From the NCBI GenBank assembly GCA_030639305.1, contig DAOWCY010000063.1:1-32748 (forward strand): a DNA stretch of 32,748 bases, read 5' to 3'. The stretch is from JAGLQA01 sp023135565 (GTDB lineage: Bacteria; Acidobacteriota; Aminicenantia; UBA2199). The notes beneath the pieces were generated by a model. That model was not told the DNA's origin. It was given only the letters and a program-made list of their open reading frames with translations, and did no database searches. The position numbers and the translations under genes are program-made. The stretch's first letter is position 1; each line of letters opens with the position of its first letter. Below, piece after piece: positions 23,973-32,608 of the stretch.

Positions 23973-26657
23973 ATGAAACTACTTCAATTAATTTACACAT
24001 CATGTAAAAAAGGTCTTTCCGGTGGATCCGGCTTCCAGACCTATGCCATGTCTGAAGGCATCGACGAAGAAGAACGGCGGGAAATCGAACGGTATGGCCT
24101 TTACGTTCCTCCCACCCATCTACCTACACAGCCCGGCAGAGAAGAGATCGAAAAACTTTTCCCCACGGCCCTGCGGTTTTTTCGCCTGCAAAGCGGCCGC
24201 TACGGGATCTGCCAATCCAGGTATATCGGCCGGGATTATTCAGGCAGGTACGGCAATTATTTCTCTCATGCCTTGATCCTTGACAGCGGTTATTTCCCGG
24301 TCTACCCCATCCGCTTGTACAACTCGCCGGTATTCCGTGACCACCTCACCGAAGAAGAAATACAGGGGCATTCCCCCCCCGGTCCTCTCCCGGCGCTGGA
24401 CCGGGAAAAAATTACCTCACCCCTTAGGATTAGTTTCGATGAAGTCTCGGAATTTATAAAAGACACAGGGATAGAACCGGTAAAAAAGATGGTAACAGCA
24501 GCAGTCGATTACCACGAAACTCATCGCAGCCTGGTACTATCCGGCTCCCCGACTAATATCGCTTATTGGATAGCAGCCATCCAGATGGCTTTTCCCCTAA
24601 AAATGGCCCACAATTTGACTTTTACCACTTATACCCATGACCCCACCTCTATGAACCTCATGATATCCGCTGTCCCCCAAAAAGGGAGCCGTTTTGCTTT
24701 TTCCGAGACCCAACGAAATTTTGAACACTACATATTCGATTTTGAAAACCAGGGTATCGCCGGGCTCGACCGGGAATATGAATTCACCAAAAACATCGAC
24801 ATAGGTTATACCATATCGCCGGACAGTTTGGCGGAATTCCACGATTTTATAAATCTCTTCGATTTCAATTTTATCAACAAAGAATTAGACAGTCTCTGTT
24901 TTTTATTAACATTAACCCGGGTAGGCGTGGAAGACTTATCACCCAAACAGGTATTGGCTGCCGTCAGGTTTGCCGATAAATATGCCACCGTGGAGATATT
25001 GCAGCAGTTAGCCGGCAATTTTTCACAAATCCTCGACAGCCTGAGCAGCAGTGTAGATTTTGAATCGGCGGAAACCCTCAGTACATTTTTATTCAAAATC
25101 GCTCGCCAGAGTCCGGGCAAGAAACACCTGGAAACAGCTTACCGGTTCTTTTTCCAGTCATTGGATCACCACACGCTGTCCCCACCCCAACCGGACCGGG
25201 AAAGTATCGAGAATTTCTTCCACGCCGTCAGGGAACAAAATAAAAACCACGGAGAAGAATTCGCGGCAGCAGTCCTATCCCAAAACCGTCTCCGGCAAAT
25301 CATCAAATATATCACGAATAACCGCTCCCCCCAGTGCACTGAAATATATTTTAATGTAGTTATCGGCACAGTCATATCGTTCCGTTACTCCTGGGACGAT
25401 ATGGAAGCCAAACAGCCGCTGTTCAAATCATTTATTGAATATTCCCTTGCCAACCTGCTCCCGGAGGAAATCCATTTAAAGAGAGCCATGCAAAGTGCCG
25501 GTAAAGATAATGATTTCTTCGTAGACTTCATCTCCTTTTGTCTCACTCATTTGCTAACCAGCGAAGAGAAACGGGCCATATTCCTTAATAATTACATCAA
25601 GGTAGTAGAAAACAAAACCACCGCTTCCGCGGTTCATGTCAGGCTGGGCTTGATTCAACGCGGGCACAGCCAGTTTATTTACGAAGAGTATTTTAACCTG
25701 CTGCATGATGCGCCCGACAAACCGGTATTTTTCCGGACATATTTTGACTCGGTATTTAAAAAAGACAGGACTTTCTTACAAGAATATTTTAGCCCGGCAG
25801 TAGACGGTTACCTGGAACTCCTCTGGGAAAAAGAAAAATTCAAGGAATGTGAGAAACTCATCGACGCCGCTGAATTGATTACCGACCCGGAAGTTGTGCG
25901 ACGTGTGATCCGGGACTTTGAAAAAGGAACGGTTCTTCTATCTCCCGGCAGGGCGGCCCGGAAAAAAATGGTATCGGTGCAGGAAATTAAAAAGAAACGA
26001 AAAATAATAACTTCACCGGATATAACCGGGCTGATTTTGTTAGGAACAGAATGCGAAAAAGCCGGGTTAGAACCGGAAGCGGTAAAAATTTCACAGTTGA
26101 TTAAGCCAGGCGCCGGTATCCATAACCTGGAAGACCTCGATATACAAAGGTTCAAGGATTATCTAAGCTGGTGCCTGCCGAACCTGCTCAGCCTAATGAA
26201 ATCTCACCGGGATCACCAGCTTATATTTCAATGGTTGGGAACATCGAAATTAGGAAACGGTTTTGTACCGGCATATATTGCGGGAATCAAACGACTTTTA
26301 AAAGAAGATAAAGAATCCGGTTTAAGGGTTTTCCTGGACTTTTTTAAATTTTATCTCATTATACTCCTGGAAGATAAACAGTATTTCGCCGTGTTAGAAG
26401 AATCTCGCGGCGATTTAATAAAAATGCTCTGCAAACTTTCAAAATCCCAGTTCGATCATATACGGTCAAAAGTCTTAAAAAGCAGCGCCGTCGAAAAACC
26501 GGCGGGCAAACGTGAATTTGTAAAGATGTTAGAGGAAGTTTCGGAAAAGAAGCAGAGTTCTCTCTTCAATCAATTCACGCGATTATTTCAAAAAAAGAAC
26601 AGCGCCCCAAAAGTAAACTCAAAGAAAATAAAAAGAATAAAAAAAAACAGGAGGTAA
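23973..26657 (+). CDS. GTPase-associated protein 1 (GAP1)-like
   Basis: This 894-residue protein has an N-terminal region (~1-260) resembling GAP1 N/M domains, including QLIYTSCKKG near the start and GNYFSHALIL around residue 95. The remainder is long and helical, with a very basic C-terminal tail (KKIKRIKKNRR). It lies between two GTPase genes, in the position GAP1 occupies in predicted GTPase-centred conflict systems, and probably regulates or bridges the two GTPases. Domain identity is from memory of the family and not from a search. AAGGAG precedes the start; the downstream small gene begins 3 bases after the stop. Confidence 0.75.
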   Translation: MKLLQLIYTSCKKGLSGGSGFQTYAMSEGIDEEERREIERYGLYVPPTHLPTQPGREEIEKLFPTALRFFRLQSGRYGICQSRYIGRDYSGRYGNYFSHALILDSGYFPVYPIRLYNSPVFRDHLTEEEIQGHSPPGPLPALDREKITSPLRISFDEVSEFIKDTGIEPVKKMVTAAVDYHETHRSLVLSGSPTNIAYWIAAIQMAFPLKMAHNLTFTTYTHDPTSMNLMISAVPQKGSRFAFSETQRNFEHYIFDFENQGIAGLDREYEFTKNIDIGYTISPDSLAEFHDFINLFDFNFINKELDSLCFLLTLTRVGVEDLSPKQVLAAVRFADKYATVEILQQLAGNFSQILDSLSSSVDFESAETLSTFLFKIARQSPGKKHLETAYRFFFQSLDHHTLSPPQPDRESIENFFHAVREQNKNHGEEFAAAVLSQNRLRQIIKYITNNRSPQCTEIYFNVVIGTVISFRYSWDDMEAKQPLFKSFIEYSLANLLPEEIHLKRAMQSAGKDNDFFVDFISFCLTHLLTSEEKRAIFLNNYIKVVENKTTASAVHVRLGLIQRGHSQFIYEEYFNLLHDAPDKPVFFRTYFDSVFKKDRTFLQEYFSPAVDGYLELLWEKEKFKECEKLIDAAELITDPEVVRRVIRDFEKGTVLLSPGRAARKKMVSVQEIKKKRKIITSPDITGLILLGTECEKAGLEPEAVKISQLIKPGAGIHNLEDLDIQRFKDYLSWCLPNLLSLMKSHRDHQLIFQWLGTSKLGNGFVPAYIAGIKRLLKEDKESGLRVFLDFFKFYLIILLEDKQYFAVLEESRGDLIKMLCKLSKSQFDHIRSKVLKSSAVEKPAGKREFVKMLEEVSEKKQSSLFNQFTRLFQKKNSAPKVNSKKIKRIKKNRR

Positions 26658-26660
26658 AAA

Positions 26661-26846
26661 ATGGACGACGGAGCAGGACTTATATTTGGATTATTAGCAA
26701 TAGCAGCGGTTATCGCTTTTATTGTATTCGTAATCGTGCCCTTATTGATTATCTTTATGGGCGTAGGCGCTCTCTGCGGAGGCGGATATGCGGTGTATAA
26801 TTATGCATCGGCCTTCAGGCAAAACGTGCGGCCCGAACGAGTCTGA
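26661..26846 (+). CDS. Small membrane protein with GGGYAVYNY motif
   Basis: This 61-residue protein has one long or two hydrophobic segments (about 8-45), then GGGYAVYNYASAFRQNV and a basic end. A second copy of the same design, GGGCAIYNY...ALGRNV, is encoded at 28565-28750. Each follows a member of the GTPase/GAP1 block, so the pair is probably a membrane component dedicated to these GTPases. The start has AGGAGG. No known family recognised. Confidence 0.8.
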   Translation: MDDGAGLIFGLLAIAAVIAFIVFVIVPLLIIFMGVGALCGGGYAVYNYASAFRQNVRPERV

Positions 26847-26880
26847 GCCGTAAGATTAAAATTATTAGGAGGAAGACAAA

Positions 26881-28296
26881 ATGAATCAAGAAAAAATTCA
26901 ACCGGCAATTAAAAGTTATTTTTTCGGGAAAGGGTACCGGGATCTGGGCGGCACTATCAGGGATTCCTGGTTGTCCAATTGGGAAACCGCCAAAGAATTC
27001 GGCTCTAAATTCGCGGATTATTGCAGCCAGGGCGAATGGTATTACTTTCTTGCCGCCTGGGCCGGTTTTGCCGCCTTTTCCGTAGTCTTATTCGGCACCA
27101 TATTTTTTGTGGCCATCAGCGCTGTGCATATCGCCATTCTCGGTACTTTTTTCTTACTGGTATATCTCTCATTCACATTGATCTGGGGGATAGACAAACT
27201 GTACCGGGTTAGGAAAAAGATATTTACCGCCTGCCCGGTGTGCCATCACAAATCGGAACTGCCTGTTTACCGCTGCCGTAAATGTGGCACTGCGCACACC
27301 AATCTTATTCCCAATAGCTACGGTATCATTAAGCGCACCTGCAATTGCGGCGAAAAACTACCCACCTCTTTTTTGAACGGCCGGGCTAAGCTTGAAGGTG
27401 CCTGCCCAAAGTGCAGCAAAAGCCTTGGAAACGGGACGGGAACCACCCCCATTTGTATCCCCATCATCGGGGGGCCGTCAGTAGGGAAAACCTGTTATCT
27501 CATGGCCGCGGCCAATGGATTAATCGAAGATATTGCCCCGAAAAAATCCTGGGAAACTCCTTTTCTTGACCCGCGGAACGAGGATATGTACAACCGGGCG
27601 CTGCAAGATTTTAATAAGGGCATCGTGCCTGCCAAAACCACGGAGTTAACCCCCACTGCCTTCAATTTTTTCATTAAAAGTAAAAAATGGTCCCCGGATA
27701 AACTTCTCTATTTTTATGATGCGGCGGGAGAAGCTTTCCAGGACAGCAGCGAACTGTTGACTCATAGGTTTTACGGCTATTTGCATGGTTATTTGTTTAT
27801 CATCGACCCCTTTTCCATACCTGAGCTGCTCAATGAATATGAAGAAAACCTAAAAATACACGGCAGTGAAATCAGGCCCAGTGATATGATGCTGGAAGAT
27901 GCCTTCGATACAATGTTGATCAACCTTGAAAAAAACCATAAAATCAAGAGAGATGAACGAATCGACAAACCCTGCGCTGTAGTCATCAATAAGATCGATG
28001 CCTTTGATCTGGAAGATCGCATCGGGCATAAAGCCGTAAAAGACCACATGATAAAACACCCCGACCTCAAAGATTTTAAAGAAGCCGAGAACCAACTAAT
28101 ACAGAAACAATTCAAATCCTGGGGACTCGGCAATTTCCTGCGCATGTTGGAGCAGAAGTTTAAAACCTACCGTTTCTACACCTGCAGCGCATTGGGAGGC
28201 ATCCCGGACGGCAGCGGTAAGAAGTTTCAGCCCTACCGGGTGGAGGAACCGCTGCTCTGGTTATTGGGAAAAGCGAACAAAGATTTGAGAGTTTAA
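26881..28296 (+). CDS. Membrane-anchored zinc-ribbon GTPase, second of the dyad
   Basis: This 471-residue protein has two hydrophobic segments (~55-80 and 83-104). Two zinc-binding modules follow (C118/C121/C132/C135 and C154/C156/C175/C178), then a P-loop GTPase with G1 GGPSVGKT (197-204), a G3-like DAAGE (280-284) and G4 NKID (370-373). The C-terminal YRVEEPLLWLL matches the soluble GTPase at 22748. G3 reads DAAG, where the partner has DTAG. The anchor would place it at the membrane with the small proteins encoded around it. TAGGAGG precedes the start. The two GTPases could act as a heterodimeric switch controlled by GAP1 (inference). Confidence 0.87.
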   Translation: MNQEKIQPAIKSYFFGKGYRDLGGTIRDSWLSNWETAKEFGSKFADYCSQGEWYYFLAAWAGFAAFSVVLFGTIFFVAISAVHIAILGTFFLLVYLSFTLIWGIDKLYRVRKKIFTACPVCHHKSELPVYRCRKCGTAHTNLIPNSYGIIKRTCNCGEKLPTSFLNGRAKLEGACPKCSKSLGNGTGTTPICIPIIGGPSVGKTCYLMAAANGLIEDIAPKKSWETPFLDPRNEDMYNRALQDFNKGIVPAKTTELTPTAFNFFIKSKKWSPDKLLYFYDAAGEAFQDSSELLTHRFYGYLHGYLFIIDPFSIPELLNEYEENLKIHGSEIRPSDMMLEDAFDTMLINLEKNHKIKRDERIDKPCAVVINKIDAFDLEDRIGHKAVKDHMIKHPDLKDFKEAENQLIQKQFKSWGLGNFLRMLEQKFKTYRFYTCSALGGIPDGSGKKFQPYRVEEPLLWLLGKANKDLRV

Positions 28297-28303
28297 TAAA
28301 AGT

Positions 28304-28385
28304 TTTTGCTTGTTTGCGGTTGGCGGCGCAGTTTTTTTTAAAGCGCCCCCGGCCTCCCCGGGCAAAGCGATGAAAGTAAGCAAAA
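28304..28385 (+). promoter_or_regulatory. Structured intergenic segment inside the operon
   Basis: The outer arms TTTTGCTT (28304-28311) and AAGCAAAA (28378-28385) enclose GGCGC/GCGCC (28325-28329, 28343-28347) and CCCGG/CCGGG (28348-28352, 28358-28362). It fits no riboswitch I know. It may be an RNA processing or attenuation element, since it interrupts an otherwise tightly packed operon. Confidence 0.3.
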
Positions 28386-28414
28386 GCGATCTATATGATT
28401 AGGAGTTAAGAATC

Positions 28415-28540
28415 ATGAGTGCAGCGGTTTCAGACATCATTTACTCAACAGTTAAAATTACGTTAAAAGTTATGTTATTCATTTTTAAGACTATATTTAT
28501 CACCATCCCATTGGAAATATATAGACTACTAAAAAAATGA
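28415..28540 (+). CDS. 41-residue hydrophobic microprotein
   Basis: ATG follows AGGAG by nine bases and opens a 41-codon frame ending in TGA. The product begins MSAAVSDIIYSTVK, has a hydrophobic helix (about 16-33) and ends in EIYRLLKK, with basic residues at the membrane boundary. It lies between the membrane GTPase and the second GGG-YNY microprotein, adding to a cluster of small membrane proteins. No homology can be claimed from sequence alone. Confidence 0.6.
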   Translation: MSAAVSDIIYSTVKITLKVMLFIFKTIFITIPLEIYRLLKK

Positions 28541-28564
28541 AAAAAACAAAAACGGAGGTTTAAA

Positions 28565-28750
28565 ATGGCTATAATCGGTTTTATCATTCTCATTTATTTA
28601 GTTTACCTGTTAATTGTTCATGTCATCTTGCCCGGCCTGGCAATCATCATCGGCGCGTTCACAGCCGCCGGAATGCTTACCGGTGGTGGCTGCGCGATCT
28701 ATAACTACTGCAGGGCCCTTGGCAGGAATGTAAAACGGGAACGGGCTTAG
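28565..28750 (+). CDS. Small membrane protein, paralog with GGGCAIYNY motif
   Basis: This 61-residue protein is the same length as the one at 26661 and shares its design: a hydrophobic N-terminal two-thirds, then GGGCAIYNYCRALGRNV and a basic KRERA end. The first copy ends RPERV. Hydrophobic sequence has diverged while the Gly-rich turn and YNY segment are kept, suggesting that motif is functional. AACGGAGG precedes the start; the next gene starts 8 bases after the stop. Confidence 0.8.
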   Translation: MAIIGFIILIYLVYLLIVHVILPGLAIIIGAFTAAGMLTGGGCAIYNYCRALGRNVKRERA

Positions 28751-28758
28751 GAGGTAAT

Positions 28759-29130
28759 ATGTCTTTCAAAGAAAGTTCGGGTATGATGAGAGTCGCAGGC
28801 ATACATCAGGGCCTGCTGTCCTCTATGTGGGGAAGTATAAAAGAGCGAAACTTCTTCTTAAAATTATTATTGATTCTTCCTGTGTTATTCTATTCTGTAA
28901 TATGTTTGTTTTTCATCATTTTTTTCTATATTGCATCTATAATCGACGTGGTGCCATATTTGATCGCGATCGTTGCCAACGGGATAAAATCCCAGGCCGA
29001 CAACCTCGGTGGTCGCAGTTTCGGTTTTTGGGGCACATTATTTTTCCCGCCTATCGTATTTTTCATGGGGCTGTTGATATTATGCGTTGTTATACTGCCC
29101 AAGGCATTCGGTATAATAGATGAAAGTTAA
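28759..29130 (+). CDS. Small integral membrane protein
   Basis: This 123-residue protein has a long hydrophobic stretch at about 33-75 (one or two helices), a short loop with NLGGRSFGFWG, and a further helix at ~92-115. No family recognised. AGGAGG gives the start. The end overlaps the TPR-CHAT gene by 11 bases, indicating translational coupling to a protease effector. Confidence 0.75.
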   Translation: MSFKESSGMMRVAGIHQGLLSSMWGSIKERNFFLKLLLILPVLFYSVICLFFIIFFYIASIIDVVPYLIAIVANGIKSQADNLGGRSFGFWGTLFFPPIVFFMGLLILCVVILPKAFGIIDES

Positions 29131-31903
29131 TCACAGCATGAAAACCCCAGTTTCTGGTAGCAGCGAAAAGGAATCGGCCAGCCTCTACCGGCAGCAAGGA
29201 ATGGCTTATCATGATAACGGTGATACTCAAAAGGCGCTGGAAATGTATAAAAAAGCTCGCATCTTTTACGAGAAGATAGGCGATAGGATAATGCGAAGCG
29301 AAGTAGAACTCTTTACAGCCTCGATTTATATCGACCGGGATGAAGAATCGAAAGCCCTTAAAATTCTTGAGAAAATCCTGGTTTTTTATGAGAAAACCGG
29401 GAATGAAATGGGTATTGCCAACGTGACATCGCTTATGGGGGATACCCTTCTTAAAAGAGGCGAAATAGCACGCGCCCTGGAGATGGAAAAAAAAGCGTTG
29501 TCTTTTTATGAAAAAACCAACAACAAATGGGGGCTGGGCCGCCTGTATAGTCGGAAGGGCAGGTACTATTTTTTCTCCGGGGATTTTTCTAAGGCCATGG
29601 CGATGTACGAGAAAGCGCTGGCTTTTCTGGATGCCGGGAAGTATCCTGCCGATGCCGGGAAAGTATACCATGGCATGGGAGATATTTATATGTACCGGGG
29701 TGACACATTCCAGGCGCTGCGCATGCACGAAAACGCAGCGGCTTATTTTGAAAAAGCCGGTTCCATGCCGGGACTGTCCGAGGTGTACCGGAGCAAAGGC
29801 TTTATATTCTCCTTCATCGGCGCTCCCGCAAGATCCCTAGAAATGTACGACAAATCCCTACTTTGCTGCGAAAAGGCAGGAAACCCATCCGCTCAGGTGT
29901 TGGCAAACTATTTGGGAAAGGCAGTAGTATATTTGGAAACAGGGGACTTTTCCCGGTCTATAAATATGTATGATGAAGCCTATTCGCTGCTGGACAAAGT
30001 AGAATCCCCCTATTCGGAAGGCTGGATTTATTTGGGCAAAGCAAGGGTCTACCTGTCGCAGGATGATTTTGCCCGGTCGGAGGAAATGTGTAAAAAGGCG
30101 CAGACCGTCTTTGAACAACTGGCATACCCCCAGGCTTACTCCCATGTTTACGAGAGTTTGGCGGATATTTACCTTACCCAACAGGAATGGAGAAAAGCCC
30201 TGGAGATATATGACCGGACCATCCCGGTTTTTGCCCGGCTCGGCGATATCGAATCCCTGTCCACCGCCAAACTCAAGAAAGCAAGCGCTCATCTCATGCT
30301 GGCGGAAATAGACGAAGCCTTCATCCTATTGGATGAGAGTTTTCTCCACCAGGAACGGTTTCGTACACAGACCGCGTTTTCCGAAATGAAACGCAGTTTC
30401 ATGGAGGAAGCTTACCCACGCTGGGAATTAATACTGCGCATGGTAATGCACTACGAATATTATGAACGGGCTTTTAAATATGCCGAACTGGTCAAAGTGC
30501 GGCTGTTCCTGGACCAATTGGGTGAAGGGCTGATAGAACTGGAAAAAGGCATACCGGCGCATCTGCTGGCAGAAAGAGATAACCTGACTGCCACGTTATC
30601 GCGGCTCACCCGGGACATGCACGACACCCAGCGGGAGGACGAACGAAGCGAAATAAAAGAACAATACCAAAAGACTGAACGTGAGTATGAAGACCTGCTG
30701 GTCAAAATCAGGTTGAATAATCCCTTATATGCGTCGGTAAAATACCCGCGGCCCGTAACTATCCGGGAACTGCAAAGGGAAGTATTGAAAGAAGGAGAAG
30801 CGCTGCTGCGTTACCTAATTGCCAAAGATGAAATATATATTTTTTTGGTTTCAGCCCGGTCTTTCGAAGCGGTAACACTCGAAAATAAAGCAGGGGTGCT
30901 CAAGCAGATTGTAAGCAAGTATTTATATTCCGTCAAAAAAAACGACAGCCCTAAAATGATCGCCTATGGGAAAGAGCTTTATCTAACCATATTAAAACCC
31001 ATCGAATCATGGCTGCAAGGGGTCACCGATCTTATTGTGGTCCCGGACGGCGTATTGGCCAAAATACCCTTCGAATCCTTTGTGATGGAAACCGGTGAAA
31101 CCGGCAGGCCGGTATATTTACTGGAACGTTATCGAATCAAATATATCCAGGGGGCATCGGTTCTTTCTTTTCTGCGAAAATATTCTCGCAAGCGCCGGGG
31201 GGCAAATAGTTTTATCGGGATCGGTGACCCCGTCTATGATTACGAGAATTTCCGCCTGGGGAAACCGGAGCAAGGTTCGCTTTCCGCGGCAGAGCAAATT
31301 GAAGCTATCCTGGTCAAATATGATAGGGAACGAGGTTGTTTTAACCGTTTAAAAGCCAGTGGAGAAGAAGTAGAAAACATTGCCGGGCTTTTCAGGAAGC
31401 ATGGCCGAAAGGGAGTTGTCTATCTCAGGGAGCAAGCCCGCGAAGAAAAGGTCAAAGCCCCGGGAATGAAAGATTTCGATTACATTCACATTGCCTGTCA
31501 CGGTATATTGGGGGAAGGTTTCCAGTGTTTGATATTGTCTCAGATACCCGGAGCCGTGGAAGACGGTTTTCTTACTCTCGATGATATTATGAATTGTGAA
31601 TTCGATGCAAAGCTGGTAGTGCTTTCCGCCTGTCAAACCGCTTTAGGCAAAATGGAAAGGGCGGAGGGTGTAACCGGTCTTATATCCGCGGTCATGTATG
31701 CCGGGACTGCCGCGGTTGCTGCCGGTCTTTGGAGTATCAGCGACACCGGCGCCAAAGAATTGATGGTGAAGTTTTATACTAATATATTAGAGAAAGAGAT
31801 GAGCGAGGAAGAGGCTTTGAGGCAGGCCAAATTGTCGATGGTAAAAAGTAAGCAATACGCTTCTCCTTATTTTTGGAGTGCTTTTGTCATGTATGGTGAG
31901 TAA
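29120..31903 (+). CDS. TPR-CHAT protease
   Basis: This 927-residue protein carries tetratricopeptide repeats at about residues 20-410 (MYKKARIFYEKIG, EMEKKALSFYEKT). A charged coiled-coil segment follows (~487-540), then a C-terminal CHAT caspase-like protease (~560-927) with a visible dyad, His794 in HIACHG and Cys838 in VVLSACQT. The TPR-CHAT layout is like that of known CHAT proteases such as the Csx29/TPR-CHAT type, but without CRISPR context here. It has no clear Shine-Dalgarno and overlaps the preceding gene by 11 bp, so it is likely translated by coupling; ATG at 29138 is an alternative. As the last gene of the chaperone-GTPase operon it is the best effector candidate. Confidence 0.92.
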   Translation: MKVNHSMKTPVSGSSEKESASLYRQQGMAYHDNGDTQKALEMYKKARIFYEKIGDRIMRSEVELFTASIYIDRDEESKALKILEKILVFYEKTGNEMGIANVTSLMGDTLLKRGEIARALEMEKKALSFYEKTNNKWGLGRLYSRKGRYYFFSGDFSKAMAMYEKALAFLDAGKYPADAGKVYHGMGDIYMYRGDTFQALRMHENAAAYFEKAGSMPGLSEVYRSKGFIFSFIGAPARSLEMYDKSLLCCEKAGNPSAQVLANYLGKAVVYLETGDFSRSINMYDEAYSLLDKVESPYSEGWIYLGKARVYLSQDDFARSEEMCKKAQTVFEQLAYPQAYSHVYESLADIYLTQQEWRKALEIYDRTIPVFARLGDIESLSTAKLKKASAHLMLAEIDEAFILLDESFLHQERFRTQTAFSEMKRSFMEEAYPRWELILRMVMHYEYYERAFKYAELVKVRLFLDQLGEGLIELEKGIPAHLLAERDNLTATLSRLTRDMHDTQREDERSEIKEQYQKTEREYEDLLVKIRLNNPLYASVKYPRPVTIRELQREVLKEGEALLRYLIAKDEIYIFLVSARSFEAVTLENKAGVLKQIVSKYLYSVKKNDSPKMIAYGKELYLTILKPIESWLQGVTDLIVVPDGVLAKIPFESFVMETGETGRPVYLLERYRIKYIQGASVLSFLRKYSRKRRGANSFIGIGDPVYDYENFRLGKPEQGSLSAAEQIEAILVKYDRERGCFNRLKASGEEVENIAGLFRKHGRKGVVYLREQAREEKVKAPGMKDFDYIHIACHGILGEGFQCLILSQIPGAVEDGFLTLDDIMNCEFDAKLVVLSACQTALGKMERAEGVTGLISAVMYAGTAAVAAGLWSISDTGAKELMVKFYTNILEKEMSEEEALRQAKLSMVKSKQYASPYFWSAFVMYGE

Positions 31904-31923
31904 GCGCAGGCTTAACCGTTAAA

Positions 31924-31941
31924 GAAATTATATGTAATTTC
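31924..31941. terminator. Hairpin between convergent genes
   Basis: GAAATTA-TATG-TAATTTC is a perfect 7 bp stem. It sits inside a larger imperfect inverted repeat (AACCGTT...AACGGTT) in the 36 bp gap between the stop of the TPR-CHAT gene and the stop of the kinase remnant. It may act as a bidirectional terminator, but the stem is A/T-rich and there is no long T run. Confidence 0.35.
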
Positions 31942-32608
31942 ACCCCGGAAATTTTAAACGGTTCAAGGCTGTTTCCAAACCATTGTAATCCCGGTGATGT
32001 GACGAGAAATAATCCTTGAACCGGTGCGAGATTTCACCTATGGCATAGAGAGCATTGTCCAGTACGAAATTTCTTCTTATTCCGGCGGTATCCCGGCCGC
32101 GGCAGGACCAAAAACAATACAAACAAAGCATCCGCTGGATAACGGCATTCAAATACCGTAACCGGGAAAAAGGCATTTTCTCTCCGCTGCATTCCAGGTA
32201 TCTTCCGTAATATTCCAGGTATACGCCGATAATGCGCTCTTTCAGTTCTTCCCTCTGCCGACGCTTCAATCCGAAACTGTCGAACTCCAAAAGATTCACC
32301 AGGTCGATTTCTAACGGCACCACACCCTTGTCTTCCATATCTAAGGCAGCTATCTCCCCTCTATCTGCAGCCAACCAGTTCCCGGGGTGGGCATCTTTGC
32401 CAAAAACCTGCACTGCGCCTGCAAAACTCTCAACTACCGCGGTCATGGATTGTACAATCCTCTGCTTTAAATGGTTTTTGACTCCTATATCACTTAACTT
32501 ATTATTTACTTTTGCCCGGAAATCGGTCTTCAAACCGGTGTCCGGCATGCGGGCGTGTATCAACGCCAGGTACTCGGCAGCCTTTTCTAATATATCTATT
32601 CGCCGAGT
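31940..32608 (-). pseudogene. C-terminal part of an APH/protein-kinase-like gene, truncated
   Basis: The frame is open from 32608 to the stop at 31940. It contains a catalytic-loop-like DAHPGNWL and a metal-binding-like ALDMED, as in aminoglycoside-phosphotransferase or Kdo-kinase-type folds, followed by a helical C lobe. The N lobe with the nucleotide-binding lysine is missing. Only a TTG could start translation in the remaining frame; the frame continues upstream through LEKAAEYLALIHARM to a stop at 32609-32611, where unrelated repeat DNA begins. It is best read as a kinase-like gene interrupted by an insertion sequence; a shorter expressed fragment is possible. Confidence 0.6.
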
